Both the position numbers and the translations under genes were made by a program. A stretch of 33,929 nucleotides of DNA from an uncultured Sulfurovum sp. GTDB lineage: Bacteria > Campylobacterota > Campylobacteria > Campylobacterales > Sulfurovaceae. Positions 22,756-30,077 of this stretch are shown here, one piece after another. The stretch is taken from positions 1-33,929 of the forward strand of contig CACVAR010000149.1 of the NCBI GenBank assembly GCA_902727905.1, in the 5' to 3' direction. The number at the start of each line of letters is the position of its first letter. The first letter of the stretch is position 1. The notes beneath the pieces were generated by a model that worked only from the letters and a program-made list of their open reading frames with translations, was not told the origin of the DNA and ran no database searches.

Positions 22756-25695
22756 ATTCATCTCAGAAATCATCTGTGACAACTCATTGCCATTTATCTT
22801 TGTTCTAAAAGAAACCTCTATCCCTTTTTGCTCCTTTAAACTCTCAAAAAAACGTTCAGCACTTTTAATTTTGAGTTTTTCAGCATTCCCAATCTCTGAA
22901 AAAGCATCATAACCTTTCGTCTCAACGACCAAATAAAGTTCTGATGATTCCCCATTGTCTATAACATAAGCAAAATCAGGACTGTAACTTTTACCATGTG
23001 GGGTAGGAATCTTTAACGATGGAAGCTTTCCAAATACCGTAATCTTTTGATGCATCGATTCATCTATGGTCACTTTTTCTATTTCAGAATCTACTTCCAT
23101 GAACTTTTCATCATAAATGGACTTTTCTAAAACGCTTTTATTACGTATGGGATAAACCTCTTTACCTAACGCTCCCCCTTTTAAAGCCTCCCTAAGATTT
23201 CCATTTTTATCTATGAACGCCGTATTGTTCACCTTTACTTCTTTAATATCATAAGAGATTTTATTCACAATCACTTCATAAATAGCACCTATAAAGATAT
23301 CTTTTAACCGTCCCAATGCCATGTTTTCATTGGAAGCGATGAGTAGAAACTTCTCTTTGTTAATTTTAGATAAAACCGTACTAACCGTTTGCATACTTAA
23401 CTTAGTCGCATTTGACAAGGACTTCACAAACTCATACAGGGTAAAGATTGAGGTACTCTCTACCTTAATTGTCTCATCATAACTGTGATGAACTTCAAGG
23501 TTTTCCACCTCTTTGTCAGTTCTTATAATAATGTCTTGCCCACCAATGCTAAAGTCATTATTAATACTTTCAATAGCACTTCCAATCAACACTTCGCTAT
23601 CTATTTCATATTTTATGGTCGCTTCATGGTTCAAACTCTCCCAAAGTGTTTGAAAACGTTTAAAGTTTTGAGCATTGATTTTAATATGTTGTTTTTTCTT
23701 AGCTTGACGACTTTCTTTAGTTTTTATACGGTTAGTGGTCTTAAAAAATGCATCAAAGTAGGCTTTTAGCTTTTGATTATCCACACCTTTCATCTCTATC
23801 TCTTTTAAAGCTTTAACTTCTTTATCATACGCTTCTTTGGAAATTGTTATTTCACTCATTCCATCATCATCATCAATGCTAATAAACCCTAAATCTTCAA
23901 GTTCATCTAAAAGCCTTACAGCAAATCTAGCTGTTGTGGCTATCTCATTTTCTACCATAATCTCTTCATTAAACAGTTTAGCTACCTTTTTAACACTATG
24001 CTCACTTATCTCATTTTGTATGGAGGCTACAAAGTCTTCTTCTGTTGAAGGTACGACCACAAAAAGTTCATTCACAAAGTCAAAATCTTCATGCTCTTTG
24101 GTAATACGCTCTCCCTTTTGATTCACAGCCAAACGCAATCCACGTCCTATCTGTTGGAGTTTGGTTATTTTGGAGTTAGAGGGGGCTAGTTTACAAAGGG
24201 TAAAGACATTAGGGTTATCCCATCCCTCTTGTAATGCCCATTGAGAAAAAATAAAACGTAAATCCGTATCAAAGGACAACAACTCCTCTTTTTTATTCAG
24301 TATAAGAGCAATCGCTTCTTCTTCATCTTTAATTTTAGACGATTTGGCAAAATACCCATGATGAACTTGTGCTATATTTTCTTTACTTCGCTCTAAATAA
24401 GTCCTGTAAGCCTCATCTAAATTTTTAGTCAAAACTTCATTTAAATTTTTCAGATATAGTTTTTCAAAAAGCTCTGCCAGTACGCCTTGGCTACCATCGT
24501 CTTGTAAATACTTACTCACCCCATCTATAAAAAAGAGACAAACAGCTTTAATGCCCAGTTTAAAAAGCTCCTCTTCACGTTCAAAATGGTTTTTAATGGC
24601 TCTGTCGACAATCACCTTTTGCATCTCATCAAACAACACCCCATAACTCTCAACCTCATCAAGTAGCAGTGAAATACCATTAGAAAAGAGTATCTCTTTT
24701 TTAGTGATTTTCTCTACCACATAAGCATTTAAATACGCTATGCCTACCACTTCTCCAAAGTTATCACCTTTTGACAAAGCACAAGTTTTATTTTTTGCTT
24801 CTATGTCTTTGTAGGCAATGGTTGCTACATAATCTTTTTGGGTTCTTCCCACAACTTTTTTAAGTTCTAAAGTATGATCATCGATGTTTTTGTTTCCAAT
24901 GGTATCTACCGAAATACCTTTAACCAATCCTCCTGAAAAAGCGTCAATACTGTCCAAGGTATAAAGTAAATTTTTATAAACATCATCTTTAAACGTCGCC
25001 CCAAACCGAAGCGTAAAAAGTGGATTGAATTTTTTAAGATATTCGGTTGTCTGCTTCCCCTCAAAACGGTGAGGCTCATCAATGACAATCACAGGTCTTA
25101 ACTCTGCCACAGCTTCCATATAAGACTTGGCACGACCTATTAAAGACTGCTCAACACCACGTTTGTTAATGGTGTTTTTTGCTTTATTAAACGATTGATA
25201 GGTTGAGACCAATACTGAAATATTTTGGTTCGAGTTATTCACATAGTTTCCAATGGTCTTGTCACTGTAGTTAAAAACAGAAATGCTTTTACCATACTCT
25301 TTGACAAAAAACTCTTTGGTTATGGCTATGTTTTTAAGTGTTCCTTGACGAATGGCATTGGAGGGAACCAAGATTATAAACTTACTCAATCCATAGTCAC
25401 GATTTAGCCGATAAATAGATTCTAAAAAAGTAAACGTCTTCCCCGTTCCTGTCTCCATAAGTGTGTCAAGAACCAACTCATCTTTGATGCTTACGTCTCC
25501 AATGCTTATAGCATTTTGTTCACGTACTTCTTTAATATTTTCAGCCAACATGGGTTTACTCGCTGTTAGCGAAAAACTTGGGTTACTTTTAGCATTACTA
25601 TTGGGTTTAAAGGCTATGTTTTTAAAGACATTGGAGATACTATTAACAGCTTTTTCTTGATAATCTAGTCGGTCAAATTTTATTTTTAGGCTCAT
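22747..25695 (-). CDS. res: Type III restriction enzyme, Res subunit (helicase-nuclease)
   Basis: 982 aa, full length. SF2 helicase motifs: METGTGKT (about residues 80-87), DEPH box (206-209), and motif VI in QQIGRGLRL. The C-terminal PD-(D/E)xK endonuclease is intact: Pro906-Asp907 (SPDF), then Glu925 and Lys927 (VETKG). With the Mod subunit it translocates on or switches along DNA between head-to-head unmethylated sites and cuts. Last gene of mod-rhuM-fic-res; separated from fic by 132 bases holding tandem palindromic repeats, which may tune its level. AAAGAG precedes ATG 25695. The stop lies inside the 3' end of the NspC-like gene, a possible junction of the inserted island. No frameshift seen. 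Confidence 0.92.
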   Translation of the reverse strand: MSLKIKFDRLDYQEKAVNSISNVFKNIAFKPNSNAKSNPSFSLTASKPMLAENIKEVREQNAISIGDVSIKDELVLDTLMETGTGKTFTFLESIYRLNRDYGLSKFIILVPSNAIRQGTLKNIAITKEFFVKEYGKSISVFNYSDKTIGNYVNNSNQNISVLVSTYQSFNKAKNTINKRGVEQSLIGRAKSYMEAVAELRPVIVIDEPHRFEGKQTTEYLKKFNPLFTLRFGATFKDDVYKNLLYTLDSIDAFSGGLVKGISVDTIGNKNIDDHTLELKKVVGRTQKDYVATIAYKDIEAKNKTCALSKGDNFGEVVGIAYLNAYVVEKITKKEILFSNGISLLLDEVESYGVLFDEMQKVIVDRAIKNHFEREEELFKLGIKAVCLFFIDGVSKYLQDDGSQGVLAELFEKLYLKNLNEVLTKNLDEAYRTYLERSKENIAQVHHGYFAKSSKIKDEEEAIALILNKKEELLSFDTDLRFIFSQWALQEGWDNPNVFTLCKLAPSNSKITKLQQIGRGLRLAVNQKGERITKEHEDFDFVNELFVVVPSTEEDFVASIQNEISEHSVKKVAKLFNEEIMVENEIATTARFAVRLLDELEDLGFISIDDDDGMSEITISKEAYDKEVKALKEIEMKGVDNQKLKAYFDAFFKTTNRIKTKESRQAKKKQHIKINAQNFKRFQTLWESLNHEATIKYEIDSEVLIGSAIESINNDFSIGGQDIIIRTDKEVENLEVHHSYDETIKVESTSIFTLYEFVKSLSNATKLSMQTVSTVLSKINKEKFLLIASNENMALGRLKDIFIGAIYEVIVNKISYDIKEVKVNNTAFIDKNGNLREALKGGALGKEVYPIRNKSVLEKSIYDEKFMEVDSEIEKVTIDESMHQKITVFGKLPSLKIPTPHGKSYSPDFAYVIDNGESSELYLVVETKGYDAFSEIGNAEKLKIKSAERFFESLKEQKGIEVSFRTKINGNELSQMISEMNLV

Positions 25696-25716
25696 TTTTT
25701 CTCTTTTTATTTTTCA

Positions 25717-25730
25717 CATGATATATCATG
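25717..25730. promoter_or_regulatory. 14-bp perfect palindrome upstream of res
   Basis: CATGATATATCATG is a perfect palindrome located 22 bases before the res start codon and directly beside the 40-bp tandem repeats. It might be an operator or a leader hairpin; function unknown. Confidence 0.3.
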
Positions 25731-25824
25731 AAAGTAACTTATAGATTTGCTTAAGTTACTTTAACGAACTAAAGTAACTTATAAATTATCTTATGTTACT
25801 TTAACGAACTAAAGTAACTTATAA
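25731..25824. repeat. Tandem 40-bp palindromic repeats (2.35 copies) between fic and res
   Basis: Units 25731-25770 and 25771-25810 begin AAAGTAACTTATA and end GTTACTTTAACGAACT; a third partial unit runs to 25824. Within a unit AAAGTAACTTA pairs with TAAGTTACTTT (perfect in the first unit, one mismatch in the second). Across units GTTACTTTA pairs with TAAAGTAAC around ACGAAC. The two foldings exclude each other. Placed in the transcribed spacer before res, they could act as an attenuator, mRNA-stability element or protein-binding array. Confidence 0.8.
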
Positions 25825-25827
25825 GTA

Positions 25828-26955
25828 CTAAAATAGCTCCAAATACTCTTCAAAGACAAAACTTTGATTTCTTTGAAAACCTGTAAATTCTACCAAAATA
25901 CCTTTTTCTTCAAAATCTTTTAATAACGCTCTTGCCGTCTTAGCACTTACCTCTAAAATTTCCATACATATTTTTACATTAATCACAGGGTGTCCGTAAA
26001 GGTACTCAACAACTTTTTGTGCATTTTGAGCTTTTTTACCAAAGTCAAAAAGCTTGATATCTATGTCACTTTTAAGTTTTAGAATACCATTAAAGGTCTC
26101 TATGCTACTTTTAGAGGTCTCAATGACAGCTGTTAAAAAGAACTTTACCCAATGTACTAAGTCATTAGAAGCACGAACCACTGTTAAAGCATCATAGTAT
26201 GCTCCTTTATTGCGTTCAAAAAAATCAGAAAGGTAAAGTGATGGATGCTGAAGTAACCCATTGCTTACAAGATAAAGGGTAATCAACAGTCGTCCTATAC
26301 GACCATTACCATCTAAGAAAGGATGTATTGTTTCAAACTGATAATGAATAATTGCCAATTTTATAAGATGTGGAACATTTAACGTATCGTTATGAATAAA
26401 ACTTTCTAAATCACTCATAAGCTCTTCTACTTCATCTTGATGAGGGGGAATATAAAAGGCATTATTAATGTTGCTTCCACCTATCCAATTTTGAGAAATT
26501 CTAAATGCACCAGGTTGCTTTTTTTCACCTCTCACCCCAGAGAGGAGTTGCGTATGAGTCTGTTTAATCAGTCGCTTACTTATGGGTAAGACTTCTAGTG
26601 ATTCTATGGCTTCACTCATCGCCTTAATGTAGTTTTGAACTTCCTCCCAATCATCACGCCGTTCAGGGTCAATACTTTCTCTCTCCATTAATGCTTCATC
26701 CATCTGTGTTTGAGTACCTTCTATTCTACTTGAAGTATTAGCTTCTTTCGTAATGTGCATTTGAACAAAAAGGTCAACATTTGGCACGATTAGTGTATAC
26801 GCATTTAATTGTCCTAGTAAAATATTGGCTTCTTCCAACAATACATTAATACTTGCATCATTCCATGTAAATGTGTGGTTTATTTTTTCAGGAGAAAAAC
26901 TATGATATTTATACTGTTCTTTGTAATGTCCTGCTATAAAATCTTTAAGTTCCAT
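25828..26955 (-). CDS. Fic-family protein (probable AMP-transferase) with inhibitory helix and C-terminal winged helix
   Basis: 375 aa. The Fic core motif HPFLDGNGRIGR is complete at residues 211-222, so AMPylation of a protein target is likely. An N-terminal class-II autoinhibitory motif, S-x-x-x-E-G in SSRIEG (75-80), lies before it, so the protein should be self-restrained. The C-terminal region (about 300-375, EILEVSAKTARALLKDFEEKGIL) looks like a winged helix that could bind DNA. The ribosome site AGGAG lies inside the end of rhuM, with a 3-base gap, so translation is coupled. Its presence inside a type III RM operon suggests an accessory role in defence or regulation (inference). Confidence 0.88.
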   Translation of the reverse strand: MELKDFIAGHYKEQYKYHSFSPEKINHTFTWNDASINVLLEEANILLGQLNAYTLIVPNVDLFVQMHITKEANTSSRIEGTQTQMDEALMERESIDPERRDDWEEVQNYIKAMSEAIESLEVLPISKRLIKQTHTQLLSGVRGEKKQPGAFRISQNWIGGSNINNAFYIPPHQDEVEELMSDLESFIHNDTLNVPHLIKLAIIHYQFETIHPFLDGNGRIGRLLITLYLVSNGLLQHPSLYLSDFFERNKGAYYDALTVVRASNDLVHWVKFFLTAVIETSKSSIETFNGILKLKSDIDIKLFDFGKKAQNAQKVVEYLYGHPVINVKICMEILEVSAKTARALLKDFEEKGILVEFTGFQRNQSFVFEEYLELF

Positions 26956-26958
26956 TTT

Positions 26959-27963
26959 TTATCTCCTACTCTTTTCTATTAGCTCATTAACTGACTTATC
27001 AAAGTCAGATTCATAGTTTTGGTTTTGAATCTGTTTAAACTTATCATATTCACCTTCTGCTTTTTGTTTAGCCTCTTTATGAGAAATAGCACCCAAGTTA
27101 TCTAAAACTTTATACTCATTAAAATCAAGAAACTTGTCCACACTCTTCTGTAAACCTAACATGTCCAAAACTACTTCTCTCTCCAATAAACCTTCAATAT
27201 AGTCAAAGTAAGCACTAGAAATACGCTCTAACGCTTTAATAGACTTTTCATCTAAGTAATTCTTAGCAGTAGCAACATCAGACTTAATCACCTTACCATC
27301 AGGTGAGTTCTTCCATGTGTGTAACCCCATATTTGGCTTTTGACTGTCTACCGTGTAAAAAACTATCTCAGCAGCTGTTTGTCCAGCTATGGCAAAATGA
27401 AACTTGTTTTGTATATGAGCATAAAAGTTTTTAGCAATGCTAGAGTCTTTGTCATAGTCAATACAACATTCTGCAAATATATCGGTAATTTGTTGATAGA
27501 TACGCCGTTCACTATTGCGTATTTCTCGTATGCGTTGTAGTAACTCTTTGAAGTAGTCTTTACCAAAGTGTTGACCATTTTTAAGACGTTCATCGTCTAG
27601 TACAAAACCTTTTTGAACAAACTCAGAAAGTGTTTTAGTTGCCCATATTCTAAACTGTGTTGCCTCTTTAGAGCTAACCCTATAACCTACTGAAATAATC
27701 ATATCAAGATTATAAAACTCTATCTCTCTTTTGACTTCACGGTTACCCTCTTTTTGAACTTGTGCAATTTTTGCACAAGTTGAATCAGCTAACTCTTCAT
27801 CTAATAAAATATTTTTAATATGCTTGGTGACAACTGACCTATCAACACCAAATAAATCTGCTATCTGTTTTTGAGAAAGCCAAAAACTATCATCTTGATA
27901 AACAAAATCTAAATGACTGGTATTGATTGCTGTTTTGTAAAATATAATCTTATGTCTTTTCAT
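26959..27963 (-). CDS. RhuM-family protein (virulence RhuM-like)
   Basis: 334 aa, full length for the family. N-terminal helix-turn-helix-like segment LSQKQIADLFGVDRSVVTKHI (about residues 29-49), followed by the conserved IEFYNLDMIISVGYRV (about 81-96) and ATQFRIWATKTL blocks typical of RhuM/KilA-N-like phage-associated proteins. The long C-terminal part contains AGQTAAEIVFYTVDSQKPNMGL and a helical tail. RhuM was named from a Salmonella pathogenicity island; its biochemical role is not established. Starts 2 bases after the mod stop, coupled by GGGGCTAGGG. It may be a regulator or toxin/antitoxin-like partner for the Fic protein next to it (inference). Confidence 0.85.
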   Translation of the reverse strand: MKRHKIIFYKTAINTSHLDFVYQDDSFWLSQKQIADLFGVDRSVVTKHIKNILLDEELADSTCAKIAQVQKEGNREVKREIEFYNLDMIISVGYRVSSKEATQFRIWATKTLSEFVQKGFVLDDERLKNGQHFGKDYFKELLQRIREIRNSERRIYQQITDIFAECCIDYDKDSSIAKNFYAHIQNKFHFAIAGQTAAEIVFYTVDSQKPNMGLHTWKNSPDGKVIKSDVATAKNYLDEKSIKALERISSAYFDYIEGLLEREVVLDMLGLQKSVDKFLDFNEYKVLDNLGAISHKEAKQKAEGEYDKFKQIQNQNYESDFDKSVNELIEKSRR

Positions 27964-27965
27964 CC

Positions 27966-29801
27966 CTAGCCCCTAAATCTCAACTTATCACCCTTAATGC
28001 CCACTTGTTCCACAGCAGATTCAAGTTCCAGTGTAAACTTGTCGTTGTCCACTAAAGGAGAGTAAACGGTAATGTATTCTAAACCATTTAAGGCTTTTAG
28101 GTGTGTGACAAGTTCATCTATGTTTAAAGAGCCTAAAATAAAAAGTACATTTTCAACCCTATAAAGTTTTTGTTCCATTAAAACCTCAACCTTTGAACTA
28201 AGCGACAAGCTTTCAGCAACCAAAAGGTTATAAAGTATCTCTTCATGGCTCTCTATACTTGGTGTTTGGCTAAAGCTCAAAAGGTCTTCTTGCGATGCTT
28301 GGTCTAGTGGTTTTTGGTAGAGTTTTTGTTTCACATCTTCTACTACTTCAAAGGTTCTAAAACCTATATCTCCTTGACCTATCTGCTCTCCTGCACGGTC
28401 TATGCGTTCCTTGGTAATGTCAAAGATGGTCTCATATCCTGCTTTTCGTGCTTCTGACTTTTCAGGTGTTTCTTCTGCCCATTGCACCAAAATAAACTTT
28501 CGATTTCCATTGTCTTTGGCATTAAAATCCATAACAGCATGAGCTGTTGTACCTGAACCTGCAAAAAAGTCTAGGATGATGTCATTACTTTTTGTAGATA
28601 AGTAAAGAATTCTGTTTAATAGCTTTGTTGGCTTTGGTGTGTCAAAATAAATATTACCATCAAATAAGTCTCTAAGTTCTTTTGTAGCATCTTGATTATG
28701 CCCAACATCTGTATACTTCCATATAGTTAAAGGAACTGTACCATCTTGAACTTCCGTTAAAAATCTTTTTATTGATGGTGTACTATTTCCATCGCTCCCG
28801 AACCAAATTCGATTATCTTTAACAAGTTCTTGAAACTTACTTTTGGAAACTCTCCAACACTTATTCTTAGGGGGGTTAACTATCTTTCCAGATGGTAGTT
28901 TAATTGAATAGTCATAACTTTCTGAATATGTCTTTACTGATAAATCCCCTGATTTCCAATTACCTCTGGAGTCATTATCGGGATTTTTGTATCTTTTATT
29001 TTGTTCATCTGTTCGAGGTAATAATCGTGGTCTCCAAATTTCTTTATTTTTAGTATAAATTAAAACATAGTCATGGTTATCACTAAACCACTTTGCATCA
29101 TTTGACGGACTATATTTTTTCTCCCAAATAATACTAGCCACAAAATTCTCCTCCCCAAAAACCTCATCACAAAGTAATCGAAGCTGAGCCACTTCATTGT
29201 CGTCTATACTTATAAAAATAACCCCATCCTCTTTAAGTAAATCTTTTGCCAATAACAAACGTGGGTACATAAAACTAAGCCAACCAGAGTGCGTCTTTGC
29301 TCCTTGAATGTTTTCGATGTAGTCCACATACTCTTTGTCATAACCCAAAGCGTCTAAAGTTTCTTCGGTTGTCTCGGTAAAATTGTCATTGTAAACAAAG
29401 CCATCATTTTTCGTGTTGTAAGGTGGGTCGATGTATATCATTTTTATGGCTTCAAAGTAGTTCTGCCGTAAAATCTTTAACGCATCTAAGTTATCACCTT
29501 TTAGAAGTATGTTGCCTGTTGCACCCCAATCTTTACTCTGCTCTTCTAAAGGTTTTAAAACTTTTTGATTTTTGCTAAATGCTGTATGGTACGCCTCTTT
29601 TTTACCAACCCAATTTAAACCATAACCCTCTTCTTTTGTTTCAGCTAAAGAGGGTTCTAAATCCATTTGTAGTTTCTCTCTGTCAATGAGGTACTTACCA
29701 TTTTCATCGATGCTAACAGCATGGGGAAAAAGTCTTTTAAGTTCTTTATATTTGTTGTCGTTAACACTTTGTTCGTCTATTACATTCTTGTTTAATGGCA
29801 T
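27966..29801 (-). CDS. mod: Type III modification methyltransferase, Mod subunit (N6-adenine)
   Basis: 611 aa. Catalytic motif DPPYNT at residues 125-130 comes before the AdoMet motif FAGSGTT at 413-419, the order of beta-class N6-adenine methyltransferases. The segment between (about 220-400) is the target-recognition region that sets specificity for both Mod and Res. AAGGT precedes ATG 29801. It heads the operon mod-rhuM-fic-res; rhuM starts 2 bases after its stop. Type III mod genes are often phase-variable by repeats; here only a six-base G run (28870-28875) is seen, too short to call. The frame is intact. Confidence 0.92.
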   Translation of the reverse strand: MPLNKNVIDEQSVNDNKYKELKRLFPHAVSIDENGKYLIDREKLQMDLEPSLAETKEEGYGLNWVGKKEAYHTAFSKNQKVLKPLEEQSKDWGATGNILLKGDNLDALKILRQNYFEAIKMIYIDPPYNTKNDGFVYNDNFTETTEETLDALGYDKEYVDYIENIQGAKTHSGWLSFMYPRLLLAKDLLKEDGVIFISIDDNEVAQLRLLCDEVFGEENFVASIIWEKKYSPSNDAKWFSDNHDYVLIYTKNKEIWRPRLLPRTDEQNKRYKNPDNDSRGNWKSGDLSVKTYSESYDYSIKLPSGKIVNPPKNKCWRVSKSKFQELVKDNRIWFGSDGNSTPSIKRFLTEVQDGTVPLTIWKYTDVGHNQDATKELRDLFDGNIYFDTPKPTKLLNRILYLSTKSNDIILDFFAGSGTTAHAVMDFNAKDNGNRKFILVQWAEETPEKSEARKAGYETIFDITKERIDRAGEQIGQGDIGFRTFEVVEDVKQKLYQKPLDQASQEDLLSFSQTPSIESHEEILYNLLVAESLSLSSKVEVLMEQKLYRVENVLFILGSLNIDELVTHLKALNGLEYITVYSPLVDNDKFTLELESAVEQVGIKGDKLRFRG

Positions 29802-29819
29802 GGGTTACCTTGTGGCTAA

Positions 29820-29858
29820 ATTATAAAAGATTATAGAATAAATTTTTGAACAATGTTC
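29820..29858 (-). promoter_or_regulatory. Candidate promoter and operator of the RM operon
   Basis: On the minus strand two TATAAT boxes lie 10 bases apart (29835-29830 and 29825-29820), 18 or more bases before the mod ATG. Just upstream is the 11-base palindrome GAACAATGTTC (29848-29858; GAACA/TGTTC), placed where a repressor or activator could control the -10. It resembles GAAC-n-GTTC boxes of other regulators, but no such regulator is identified here. Confidence 0.4.
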
Positions 29859-30001
29859 TAAAATATGACAAATTGTAAGATGAAGTAGCGTAAAAAACAG
29901 AGCTAAAATAAGCACTTTTTTTATTTTTTGAATAGTAGAAGTTGAATTTAATAGTAAAATGGCTTATTTTAAAAGATAGATAGCTTTATGATGATTATTA
30001 G

Positions 30002-30055
30002 CTGTAGATTCAATTTTATCGAACAATTTAACATTCGATGAAATCGAACCTACAG
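30002..30055. terminator. 22-bp imperfect inverted repeat in the nrdA-mod gap
   Basis: Arms 30002-30023 and 30034-30055 match at 19 of 22 positions; as minus-strand RNA two of the three differences are G-U pairs. It follows the nrdA stop (minus), but the T run (ACTTTTTTT) lies on its plus-strand side at 30056-30064, which would fit a plus-strand terminator. The rest of the 276-base gap (29859-30001) shows no gene. Confidence 0.5.
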
Positions 30056-30077
30056 ACTTTTTTAATTATTTAACTTT

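Noticed and set aside
25731..25824. CRISPR array
   Set aside because: The 40-bp units are contiguous tandem repeats without spacers, and no cas genes are present.
28870..28875. Six-G run inside mod as a phase-variation tract
   Set aside because: Phase-variable tracts in this phylum are usually longer; six bases is ordinary and the frame is intact.
30034..30055. T-loop-like GGTTCGATT (minus strand) suggesting a tRNA
   Set aside because: No cloverleaf, acceptor stem or anticodon arm can be built around it; it is one arm of the long hairpin.
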